In this document: positions 1 to 6,067 of the stretch, piece after piece
How positions within the stretch are numbered: position 1 is the stretch's first letter
How the letters are laid out: each line of letters begins with the position of its first letter
Made by a program: the position numbers and the translations under genes
Origin: Zwartia sp.
GTDB taxonomy: Bacteria > Pseudomonadota > Gammaproteobacteria > Burkholderiales > Burkholderiaceae_B
Direction of reading: 5' to 3'
Assembly (NCBI GenBank): GCA_030653405.1
Contig: JAURZO010000025.1
Location: 1 to 6,067, forward strand
Length of the DNA: 6,067 nt
Notes under the pieces: generated by a model
Databases searched by the model: none
What the model was told of the DNA's origin: nothing
Seen by the model: the letters and a program-made list of their open reading frames with translations, nothing else

Positions 1-89
1 AATTTTTGCCGATTGATCGTATTTTTATAAGCTATTAGAGTCTAAGGAGTTGTAGAAAGAACGTCAAGGTCGTCCGGAGAATATTAAAA
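1..89 (+). promoter_or_regulatory. AT-rich leader upstream of the operon, possible promoter region
   Basis: This stretch is clearly richer in A and T than the genes that follow and has stop codons in all three forward frames (for example 14-16, 28-30 and 36-38), so it is not the end of an upstream gene that reads into the operon. A TATAAG hexamer at 26-31 and a TTGATC hexamer at 13-18 resemble sigma-70 elements. No pair has both good matches and a 16-18 base spacer: TTGCCG at 6-11 lies only 14 bases before TATAAG. A promoter here is inferred from position and composition. No clear operator palindrome was found, and no regulator gene lies in the window. Confidence 0.25.
76..80 (+). promoter_or_regulatory. 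Ribosome-binding site of the flavoenzyme gene
   Basis: GGAGA lies 9 bases before the ATG at 90 and supports that start. A stronger-looking TAAGGAGT at 43-50 is about 40 bases too far upstream to serve this ATG. The only start-like codon just after it, a TTG at 50-52, is followed at once by a stop. Confidence 0.7.
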
Positions 90-2096
90 ATGCTGATACA
101 GCAGCCAGGCAAAATCGGGAGCGTGCGGATTAAAAATCGCATTGCCATGGCACCGATGGGTACGAATTACAGTACGACAGACGGGCTTTCTACAGAGCGG
201 GACAAGCAGTATTACGCTGAGCGCGCCAAGGGCGGTGTTGGCATGATCATGACCGAAGCGATGGTCGTCACCGCTCAGGCGCGTCCCCATCACAACTCGC
301 TGTGTTGCTATCACGATAGGTTTATTCCTGGCTTGGCGAGCTTGGTCGAGGCGATCAAGGCGCATGACTGCGCAGTGTTTGGTCAGCTGAATCATCGTGG
401 CGCCTTGCTGCGTCGTTCCGTGTTGAATATGGAACCTGTGGGGCCGTCGCCCTGGCACAACCCGAATACAGGTGATGCAGTTCGGCCACTGACGATTCCT
501 GAGATACGCGAGATACAGACGTTATTCGTGGCTGCCGCGAAACGGCTGTGGATCGCGGGCTATGACGGTGTCGAGGTGCACGCCGCCAATGGTTATCTGT
601 TTCAACAATTTTTTACGCCTCGCTTGAATCATCGAACCGATCAGTATGGTGGCTCGATTGATAACCGGATGCGCTTGTTGTTGGAGACGATCGATCAGTT
701 AAAGGATGCGATCCCGGAGCTGAGTCTGATTGTGCGCCTGAGTGTGAGCGAGTTTATCGAAGGCGGCTACAGCACCGAGGAGGCGGTTCATTTAGCCAAA
801 ACACTCGAGCAGCATGGTGTGGATGCGATTGATTTGTCGGGCGGCAGTAACGAGAGCCCCCAGCTATCAAAGTACTGCATTCAGCCGCCTTCCTTTGCGC
901 GCTCATTTTTGGTCGATATGGCCAAACCATTCAAGCAAGCGCTGAATATTCCTGTCATGGCGGCCGGTCGTATTGTCGACCCTGCAGATGCTGAGAGGAT
1001 GCTGCAAGAGGGGAGTGCGGATTTTGTATCGGTTGGGCGCGCCCTGTATGCTGATCCGCACTGGTGCAAGAAAGCGTTTGGCCAGCTCAACGTGCCGATC
1101 CGTGCCTGTATTGCTTGCAACGTTTGTTTTGAAAGACTGACACTCGAGAAAGATGTCTCCTGTGTTCAAAATCCGATGATCGGTACAGAGTTCGAGGCGC
1201 TCGAGTTTGCAGAGCCGCAATTTTTCAGTGCGCATCGTGCCAAGTCTGCGCGTGTGTTGGTGTTGGGTGCTGGAGTTTCTGGCGTAGAGGCTGCGCGTGT
1301 GCTCGCCGCACGCGGACATGAGGTTGAAATCTGGGAATGTGCTGATCGTCCGGGTGGCCAGATTCATCTCGCCGCTGCCGCGCCTGACAAGACTGAGGTG
1401 TGGCCGGTCTGGACTTATCGCTGGGAGTCGATCCAAGCGCTTGGTGTGCCTGTGCGACTTGGTGTGCAGACCACCGAAGCCAGCATTGAGGCCTACAAGC
1501 CTGACTTCATCGTCGTGGCGACGGGTGCGCGCCCCGCTCCACCACCGATCAAGGTCGATGCGTTGGATCGCAGCGTCACGGTTATTCATGCGTGGGAAGC
1601 GCTAAGTGCGCTCGAACAGTTCAGCCCTGAGCATACCGTCACGATCATTGGTGGTGGCATGGTGGGAGCGGAGGTCGCAGACAGTTTGCGGATCATCGGG
1701 TGCGAGATCAACCTCTTGGAGGTGCAGCCCACGATCGCCAATGGGATGGCGCGTAATAATCGATTTGAATTGATCGAGCGCTTGCAAGCCGATGGCGTCA
1801 ATATCGTGACAAGCTGTCGTATCGAGAGTCTAGTGGACAAGCATTGCAACCTGACGTTGTCGGATGGCACGCCAGGCAAACTCGCCATAGGCCACTACTT
1901 GGTCTTTGCAACCGGTCCGCGTCCGAATCTGGATGTGATGGCTGTGGTGGAGCAGTCTGGCGTTGCCTACGCACGCATTGGTGATTGCAATGTGCCGGGT
2001 GATTTTCTCACAGGCATCAGGGATGCGGGGATGGTGGCGATGAGCGTCGATAACTATGCCCGTCGTCAGGCGTTTAAAACGGCTTTAAAAGCATAA
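90..2096 (+). CDS. FMN/FAD/4Fe-4S NADH:flavin oxidoreductase (2,4-dienoyl-CoA reductase / TMADH-like, Old Yellow Enzyme superfamily)
   Basis: This is a 668-residue cytoplasmic redox enzyme with the full three-part layout of E. coli FadH and trimethylamine dehydrogenase (TMADH). Residues about 1-335 form an FMN-binding TIM barrel, with GQLNHRG at 98-104, the His164/Asn167/Tyr169 trio of Old Yellow Enzymes (HAANGYL), Arg216 and the GRALYADP phosphate loop at 316-323. Cysteines 340, 343, 346 and 358 should bind one 4Fe-4S cluster. Residues about 387-668 hold two Rossmann folds: GAGVSG at 393-398, ending at Glu416, for FAD, and GGGMVGAE at 521-528, ending at Glu544, for a dinucleotide. ATGARP (477-482), ATGPRPN (607-613) and a GD motif (631-632) complete the FAD site. 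The acidic Glu544 suggests NADH over NADPH. Gly24 sits where TMADH has its FMN-linking cysteine, so the FMN should be non-covalent. The family reduces C=C bonds of enoates, enones or dienoyl-CoAs, or oxidatively demethylates amines. The exact substrate is unknown. It is the first gene of the operon. Confidence 0.9.
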   Translation: MLIQQPGKIGSVRIKNRIAMAPMGTNYSTTDGLSTERDKQYYAERAKGGVGMIMTEAMVVTAQARPHHNSLCCYHDRFIPGLASLVEAIKAHDCAVFGQLNHRGALLRRSVLNMEPVGPSPWHNPNTGDAVRPLTIPEIREIQTLFVAAAKRLWIAGYDGVEVHAANGYLFQQFFTPRLNHRTDQYGGSIDNRMRLLLETIDQLKDAIPELSLIVRLSVSEFIEGGYSTEEAVHLAKTLEQHGVDAIDLSGGSNESPQLSKYCIQPPSFARSFLVDMAKPFKQALNIPVMAAGRIVDPADAERMLQEGSADFVSVGRALYADPHWCKKAFGQLNVPIRACIACNVCFERLTLEKDVSCVQNPMIGTEFEALEFAEPQFFSAHRAKSARVLVLGAGVSGVEAARVLAARGHEVEIWECADRPGGQIHLAAAAPDKTEVWPVWTYRWESIQALGVPVRLGVQTTEASIEAYKPDFIVVATGARPAPPPIKVDALDRSVTVIHAWEALSALEQFSPEHTVTIIGGGMVGAEVADSLRIIGCEINLLEVQPTIANGMARNNRFELIERLQADGVNIVTSCRIESLVDKHCNLTLSDGTPGKLAIGHYLVFATGPRPNLDVMAVVEQSGVAYARIGDCNVPGDFLTGIRDAGMVAMSVDNYARRQAFKTALKA

Positions 2097-2099
2097 GGA
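2094..2099 (+). promoter_or_regulatory. Ribosome-binding site overlapping the upstream stop codon
   Basis: TAAGGA includes the TAA stop of the flavoenzyme gene and sits 8 bases before the GTG at 2108. This fixes GTG as the start of the hydrolase gene, and the overlap suggests translational coupling of the two genes. Confidence 0.7.
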
Positions 2100-2107
2100 T
2101 CGAGACT

Positions 2108-2932
2108 GTGGAGCAACTTCAAACATTAGCGTCTGATGAGTATGAGGTCTTTGCGATTCGCTATGCCACCAGAGATGCAAAGCGCACTAATCATTTCATT
2201 GGTGGTGATCCACATGATGCACCGATGCCGATGGATTATTACGTCTGGCTCATTCGCAATAAAGACCGCGCCATTGTGGTGGATACTGGTTTTGGAGCTG
2301 AGGTCGCGGCCAAGCGCGGGCGAACGTTTTTGCGACAGCCCAAGGAGGGCTTGGCTCTGCTCGGTGTCGATGCCGACTCGGTCAAAGAGGTTGTGATCAC
2401 TCACCTGCACTATGACCATGTCGGTACCTTTACAGATTTTCCGGCAGCGAAATTTCATTTGCAGGACGATGAAATGGCGTATGCCACAGGCCGTCATATG
2501 CGTCACCGACAGTTCAATCACGGTTATGAGGTTGATGAGGTGGTCGGAATGGTGCGGATGGTCTACAAAGACCGCGTCATTTTTCATAAGGGTGACGAAA
2601 CGATAGCGGCAGGGATTTCTCTGCATCGTATCGGGGGACACACACACGGGCTTCAGTGCGTGCGGGTGAAGACGAAACGCGGCTGGGTTGTGCTGGCCTC
2701 GGATGCGAGTCATTACTACGAGCACTTTGAAACAAAAAGGCTCTTCACCACCATGTTCAATTTGGGTGAAGCCATGGAGGGCTACGACAAGCTCAGACAG
2801 TTGGCGGATTCGCCCGCACACATTATTCCCGGGCATGACCCCATGGTGATGACACGGTACCCTGCTGCGAATGCTTCGCTGCAGGGCATCGCTGTACGTT
2901 TGGATGTTGCACCCATCGTTTCTGGCAAGTAA
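2108..2932 (+). CDS. Metallo-beta-lactamase-fold hydrolase, N-acyl homoserine lactonase-like
   Basis: This 274-residue, probably cytoplasmic protein has no signal peptide and carries every metal ligand of the dinuclear MBL hydrolases. The HxHxDH motif is His99, His101, Asp103 and His104. It is followed by His178 in GGHTHG, the bridging Asp199 in ASDASHYY, and His243 in PGHDP. Asp59 in VVDTGFG lies in the usual early strand. Length and motif order match the lactonase-like branch (AiiA/AttM type), which hydrolyses lactones, and related proteins cleave other esters or thioesters. The start is GTG, chosen because a good Shine-Dalgarno sequence precedes it and the next in-frame ATG (codon 40) would remove the first strands of the fold. 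It follows the flavoenzyme by 11 bases. In this setting a catabolic role, such as opening a lactone intermediate, is more likely than quorum quenching, but that is inference. Other MBL activities cannot be excluded. Confidence 0.87.
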   Translation: MEQLQTLASDEYEVFAIRYATRDAKRTNHFIGGDPHDAPMPMDYYVWLIRNKDRAIVVDTGFGAEVAAKRGRTFLRQPKEGLALLGVDADSVKEVVITHLHYDHVGTFTDFPAAKFHLQDDEMAYATGRHMRHRQFNHGYEVDEVVGMVRMVYKDRVIFHKGDETIAAGISLHRIGGHTHGLQCVRVKTKRGWVVLASDASHYYEHFETKRLFTTMFNLGEAMEGYDKLRQLADSPAHIIPGHDPMVMTRYPAANASLQGIAVRLDVAPIVSGK

Positions 2933-2959
2933 GCAGACGCAGGACAAACCTCATTACTC

Positions 2960-2965
2960 AGGAGA
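2960..2965 (+). promoter_or_regulatory. Ribosome-binding site of the Bug receptor gene
   Basis: AGGAGA lies 6 bases before the ATG at 2972. It is the strongest Shine-Dalgarno match in the window, which fits the need for a periplasmic binding protein to be made in excess of its operon partners. Confidence 0.7.
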
Positions 2966-2971
2966 CATACA

Positions 2972-3934
2972 ATGAAAATAAAAAATGTATTACTCGCAGT
3001 CGTAGCCGGCTTGTGTGTTCAGGCGCCAGTCCTCGCACAAACCTACCCAAGCAAGCCCATCCGTATGCTGGTGGCCTTTCCAGCAGGCGGGAGTGCGGAC
3101 ATTGTGGCCAGACAGGTCGTGGAGGAGGTCACCAAGTCGACAGGGATGAATTTCATCATTGAAAATCGTACAGGTGCTGGTGGCAATATCGCGTTTGAGG
3201 CGATTACGAAGGCGGATCCTGATGGCTACACCTTGTTATTCAGTACGCCGGGACTGGCGATTAACCCCAGCCTCTATAGCAAAGTTAATTACAAAGCGAA
3301 CGATGTCACGGCAATCTCATTGGTGGGGGAGGCACCGCTGCTGTTAATGGTGCGTCCAGCACTTCCTGCCAAGACGGTGCAAGAATTGGTTGCCGCGAGC
3401 AAGGCGGCCCCGGATGCGATTCGATTCGGGAGTGCCGGGAGTGGCAGCTCCTCTCATTTGGCGGGCGAGGTCTTTCGGAATTTGTCTGGCATGCAATATC
3501 TGCACGTCCCATACCGTGGCGGTGGTCCGGTGTTTGTCGATATTGTGGGTAATCGGGTCGACATGACCTTTTTACCAATCGCGGAGAGTCTGCCCTATGT
3601 GGTGGATAATCGTCTGCGTGCGATCGGCCAGACGGGCACGAAACGTGCCTCGATTGCGCCTAATATCCCGACTCTGGCTGAGCTTGGTGTCAAAGGCTAT
3701 GCAGTCAGCACGTGGTACATGCTGGTGGGGCCACCAAAGCTTCCTAAAAATGTCATCGATACGCTTTACAAAAATTTCAGTGCCGCTTTAAATCAGCCAG
3801 AGCTTCGTAAAAAACTCGATGACCGAGGTGTCACGATTTTGAATGAAGATCCCGCTAAGACTACCGCGTTTTTAAAAGCGGAAACAGAAAGCTGGGCCAA
3901 GATAATCCAGTCCGCCAATATCAAAGTGGACTAA
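2972..3934 (+). CDS. Bug/TctC-family periplasmic tripartite tricarboxylate transporter substrate-binding protein
   Basis: This 320-residue secreted receptor has the usual length for the family. The N-terminus is a clear Sec signal peptide: Lys2, Lys4, then a hydrophobic core to about residue 21, with likely cleavage after Ala22 (VLA|QT). Cys15 is preceded by Leu, so it is not a lipobox and the protein should be soluble. Family signatures follow in order: YPSKPIRMLVAFPAGGSAD (25-43), ENRTGAGGNIA (64-74), the DPDGYTLLF loop (82-90), INPSLY (97-102), FGSAGSGSSSHLAGE (152-166), HVPYRGGGP (178-186) and PNIPTLAELG (230-239). These receptors bind di- and tricarboxylates, other organic acids or amides and feed a TctA/TctB membrane pair. 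No such pair lies in the window, so it may work with a transporter encoded elsewhere or act as a sensor. It sits between the enzyme genes, which implies that its ligand is the pathway substrate. Confidence 0.93.
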   Translation: MKIKNVLLAVVAGLCVQAPVLAQTYPSKPIRMLVAFPAGGSADIVARQVVEEVTKSTGMNFIIENRTGAGGNIAFEAITKADPDGYTLLFSTPGLAINPSLYSKVNYKANDVTAISLVGEAPLLLMVRPALPAKTVQELVAASKAAPDAIRFGSAGSGSSSHLAGEVFRNLSGMQYLHVPYRGGGPVFVDIVGNRVDMTFLPIAESLPYVVDNRLRAIGQTGTKRASIAPNIPTLAELGVKGYAVSTWYMLVGPPKLPKNVIDTLYKNFSAALNQPELRKKLDDRGVTILNEDPAKTTAFLKAETESWAKIIQSANIKVD

Positions 3935-3940
3935 GCCTTA

Positions 3941-3945
3941 AAGGA
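3941..3945 (+). promoter_or_regulatory. Ribosome-binding site that decides the start of the first MmgE/PrpD gene
   Basis: AAGGA lies 8 bases before the ATG at 3954. Two closer ATGs at 3947 and 3950 are in other frames. The one at 3947 gives four codons (MMHE) before a TAG, and only the ATG at 3954 opens the long reading frame. Confidence 0.65.
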
Positions 3946-3953
3946 AATGATGC

Positions 3954-5357
3954 ATGAGTAGCTCGAAACCACCCTTGCTCGAACACGCCACACGTGATCT
4001 TGCAAAGTTTGCGGTAGATGTCCGGTTTGACTCGATCCCTAAAGAGGTGATTGATCGATTGAAAACGAGTGTGCTGGACAGCATTGGTTGCTGTCTGTTC
4101 GGTGCGACGCTACCTTGGACACAACGCGTTCAAGCCATGGTGGAGCGTGAGGGGGCAAGACCCGTTGCGGCGATATTTGGCACGGGTCGACAATCCTCCG
4201 TTGCGGGGGCCGTGCTCGTCAATGCGACGGCCGGCCATGCCTTTGAGTTGGATGATATTCATAAAGAGTCGATCGTTCATCCTGGCTCGATCGCGCTGCC
4301 AGTGGCTCTGGCGTTTGCGCAGGAACAGTCAGGTCGCAGCGGACGCGATGTGTTGGCTGCGATGGCGGCTGGCTATGAAATTGGCGTTCGTGTGGGTAAT
4401 GCCGCCACGATGTCGTTGTTCTTTAGGGGCTTTCATCCACAAGGGACCTCGGGTGTCTTTGTCGCCGCGGCGACTGCGGGTCACATGCTCGGGCTCAATG
4501 CTTTGCAGATGCAGCACGCGCTGGGCATTGTCGGCTCTCAGGCGGGCGGGCTGATGGCAGCGCAAGAGGGTGCCATGGTCAAGCGCTTTCATTCCGGCCG
4601 CGCAGCGCAAAGTGGCGTGTACTCCGCGCAACTCGCTGCAGATGGCTTTACGGGCATTCTGGATGTGCTTGAGGCGAGCTACGGTGGCTATCTTAGTTCG
4701 TATTCTGAAACGCCGAATGCTGCGCGGTTGACGGACGACCTGGGAAGCGTCTGGGAAACGGGCAAGATTGGCTATAAACCACATGCAAGTGTCACGAGTA
4801 TTCATGCGGCGTTAGATGCACTCGTGCACCTGATGAAAACACACAACCTGCAGCCCGATGACATCGCGCATGTCAAAGTGGGTGTGAGCCATATGACCTT
4901 TGTGCACTGTGCCTGGGACTATAAGGCACAAGGCGTCACTGCCGCACAGATGAATCTGTATTATGGGTTGGCAGTCGTCGCCTACGACGGCGTGGCATTT
5001 GTCCGGCAGTATCGTGAAGATCGTCTGGCTGATCCTAAATTACTGGACTTTATTACGCGGATCGATGCCTATGACGATCCAGAAATCAATGCGATGGGTG
5101 CAGCATATCGACATGCAGCACGCGTCTCGGTGACCACACGCAGCGGTGTCACACATAGTCATGAGATCCTCAACAGGCGCGGTAGTCCTGAAAACCCCCT
5201 CTCTGCCGAAGATGTCGAATACAAGTTCCGTAACGTGGTTGAGTCCTGCCTGAGTCCCTCGCAGATCAATCATGTCATCGAGCTGGTGGACGCGATGGAT
5301 CAGAAAAATAATTTATCTGAACTGATTTCAGTGCTTGCTGCCCAGCGGCAAGTGTGA
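3954..5357 (+). CDS. MmgE/PrpD-family protein, complete (first of two tandem copies)
   Basis: This 467-residue cytoplasmic enzyme has normal family length. The family includes 2-methylcitrate dehydratase (PrpD), cis-aconitate decarboxylase and iminodisuccinate epimerase, all acting on polycarboxylates. The helical domain begins near residue 10 and includes SVLDSIGCCLFG (39-50). The signature acidic loop is HAFELDDIHKESIVHPGS (95-112), with His103 and His109. RGFHPQGTSGVF (158-169) contains His161, and MVKRFHSGRAAQSG (208-221) contains Lys210 and His213. KPHASVTSIHAALDAL (275-290) leads the smaller C-terminal domain, in which the usual Tyr-rich stretch NLYYGLAVVAYDG (334-346) follows. His109, His161 and Lys210 correspond to residues known to matter in cis-aconitate decarboxylase, so it looks catalytically intact. 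Which reaction it performs cannot be told. The lack of prpB/prpC neighbours argues against methylcitrate metabolism. It lies 19 bases after the receptor gene and ends in TGA. Confidence 0.9.
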   Translation: MSSSKPPLLEHATRDLAKFAVDVRFDSIPKEVIDRLKTSVLDSIGCCLFGATLPWTQRVQAMVEREGARPVAAIFGTGRQSSVAGAVLVNATAGHAFELDDIHKESIVHPGSIALPVALAFAQEQSGRSGRDVLAAMAAGYEIGVRVGNAATMSLFFRGFHPQGTSGVFVAAATAGHMLGLNALQMQHALGIVGSQAGGLMAAQEGAMVKRFHSGRAAQSGVYSAQLAADGFTGILDVLEASYGGYLSSYSETPNAARLTDDLGSVWETGKIGYKPHASVTSIHAALDALVHLMKTHNLQPDDIAHVKVGVSHMTFVHCAWDYKAQGVTAAQMNLYYGLAVVAYDGVAFVRQYREDRLADPKLLDFITRIDAYDDPEINAMGAAYRHAARVSVTTRSGVTHSHEILNRRGSPENPLSAEDVEYKFRNVVESCLSPSQINHVIELVDAMDQKNNLSELISVLAAQRQV

Positions 5358-5399
5358 ACGATATTTACATTTCATTATTAGTGATTGGAGACGCAGGAC
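5358..5399 (+). other. AT-rich gap between the two MmgE/PrpD genes
   Basis: These 42 bases are AT-rich and hold no visible hairpin with a T-tract, so I see no terminator. GGAGA at 5387-5391 lies 8 bases before the ATG at 5400 and serves as the ribosome-binding site of the second MmgE/PrpD gene. Transcription most likely continues through. Confidence 0.55.
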
Positions 5400-6067
5400 A
5401 TGAAAAAAAATACAGCAACAATTTCGGAAATAATCGCCCCACATTATTGCGGCATGACATATGAAAAATTGCCCAAGGCCACGATTGAGTCAGTCAAACA
5501 TCTTCTCCTGGATTATCTTGGTGTTGCCGTGAGTGGCAGTCAGACTGAGAGTGGCCGCGTGGCGCGTGAATTCGCCGCCAGTACAGGCGGTCATGCTCAG
5601 GCGACACTGATCGGGGATGGCCGACGTGTGCCTGCGATGTCAGCAGCATTTGCGAATGCGATTTCTTCACATAGCGTGGAGCTCGATGATATTGATGTGC
5701 TAGCGCTTTTTCACTTTAGCCCGCCGGTGTACTCATCGTCGATCGCCGTGGCACAGCAGGTTAGTGCCAATGGCCGAGAGCTCGTGACGGCACTTGCCGC
5801 CGGTTGTGAAATGATGGAGCGGGTCAGCAAAGCTGCGAATTCTTCTCTGCGCAATCGCGGATTCCACACGACACCTACATGCGGCACCTTTGGTGCGACT
5901 GTTGCCGCCGGTCGTCTGCTCAAGCTCTCTCCTGAGGTGATGGTGTCAGCCCTGGGTCTCGCAGGTGCGCAGTCGGCAGGCCTGATGGAGATGTATGGCC
6001 CGTCGATGCAAAAGCGCTTTAACCCCGGTCCTGCCGCACGCAGCGGCATTACCGCTGCCGCGATTGC
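5400..6067 (+). CDS. MmgE/PrpD-family protein, second copy, C-terminus cut off by window edge
   Basis: An open frame from ATG 5400 gives 222 codons without a stop before the window ends. About half of a typical 450-470 residue protein is therefore seen. It begins MKKNTATISE and carries LLLDYLGVAVSG (35-46), the acidic loop HSVELDDIDVLALFHFSPP (91-109), RGFHTTPTCGTFGA (153-166) and MQKRFNPGPAARSG (203-216). An ungapped hand alignment of residues 133-196 with 138-201 of the preceding gene's product gives 31 identities in 64. They are clear paralogs, but far diverged. Family-conserved His156 and Lys205 are present, while the positions matching His103 and His213 of the first copy are Asp99 and Asn208. 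It probably acts on a related but different intermediate, or as a partner subunit; both ideas are inference. Truncation is due to the window, not a mutation. Confidence 0.88.
   Translation, partial: MKKNTATISEIIAPHYCGMTYEKLPKATIESVKHLLLDYLGVAVSGSQTESGRVAREFAASTGGHAQATLIGDGRRVPAMSAAFANAISSHSVELDDIDVLALFHFSPPVYSSSIAVAQQVSANGRELVTALAAGCEMMERVSKAANSSLRNRGFHTTPTCGTFGATVAAGRLLKLSPEVMVSALGLAGAQSAGLMEMYGPSMQKRFNPGPAARSGITAAAI

Noticed and set aside
6..31. A TTGCCG and TATAAG pair considered as a sigma-70 promoter.
   Set aside because: The spacer is 14 bases and the -35 match is weak, so it was not called as a defined promoter, only as a possible region.
903..1589. A 228-codon open frame on the - strand inside the flavoenzyme gene.
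   Set aside because: It lies wholly within a gene with complete FMN, Fe-S and FAD motifs, and its own translation is low in recognisable motifs and rich in Arg, His and Thr, as expected of an antisense shadow.
2126..2947. A 273-codon open frame on the - strand covering almost the whole MBL hydrolase gene.
   Set aside because: Its translation shows no recognisable domain, while the + strand frame has every MBL metal ligand. It is a shadow of codon usage in the real gene.
3014..3016. Cys15 of the Bug receptor considered as a lipobox cysteine.
   Set aside because: The residue before it is Leu rather than Gly, Ala or Ser, and it sits inside the hydrophobic core with a good Sec cleavage site further on at Ala22.
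3947..3961. Overlapping ATGs at 3947 and 3950 considered as earlier starts of the first MmgE/PrpD gene.
   Set aside because: Both are out of frame with the long reading frame, and the one at 3947 ends after four codons.
2935..5400. The 12-base sequence AGACGCAGGACA occurs in two intergenic leaders, at 2935-2946 and 5389-5400.
   Set aside because: About one 12-base repeat is expected by chance in a window this long, the flanks differ, and in the second place it overlaps the ribosome-binding site and start codon. It is probably coincidence between purine-rich leaders.

Overview
The window carries five genes, all on the + strand and closely packed (gaps of 11, 39, 19 and 42 bases). This layout indicates one catabolic operon, read left to right and cut off by the right edge. 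In order it holds: an FMN/FAD/4Fe-4S oxidoreductase of the 2,4-dienoyl-CoA reductase / trimethylamine dehydrogenase / Old Yellow Enzyme type (90-2096); a metallo-beta-lactamase-fold hydrolase of the N-acyl homoserine lactonase-like group (2108-2932); a periplasmic solute-binding protein of the Bug/TctC family (2972-3934); a complete MmgE/PrpD-family protein (3954-5357); and a second, divergent MmgE/PrpD protein starting at 5400 and running off the end. Each gene has a well-placed Shine-Dalgarno sequence.

Organism: a Bug/TctC receptor placed inside a degradative operon with no tctA/tctB membrane genes beside it is typical of Betaproteobacteria, above all Burkholderiales (Alcaligenaceae and Comamonadaceae). 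Base composition, sampled by eye, is in the mid-50s percent GC, lower than most Bordetella or Achromobacter. A moderate-GC member of the Burkholderiales is therefore the best guess, but it is inferred from gene content only. No rRNA, tRNA, insertion sequence, CRISPR array or prophage gene is visible.

Layout: bases 1-89 are an AT-rich leader with stop codons in all three forward frames, probably holding the promoter or the end of an upstream intergenic region. The other gaps hold little beyond ribosome-binding sites, and no convincing terminator hairpin is visible in any of them.

How the genes may work together (inference): the Bug protein would capture an organic acid or related anion in the periplasm. 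The flavoenzyme would reduce or oxidise an unsaturated or amine-bearing intermediate. The MBL hydrolase would open a lactone, ester or thioester. The two MmgE/PrpD proteins would carry out dehydration, isomerisation, epimerisation or decarboxylation on a carboxylate. I do not recognise this set as a named pathway and the substrate cannot be read from the sequence. The two most informative details are a C-x2-C-x2-C iron-sulfur motif in the flavoenzyme, and the loss in the second MmgE/PrpD protein of two histidines that the first one keeps.
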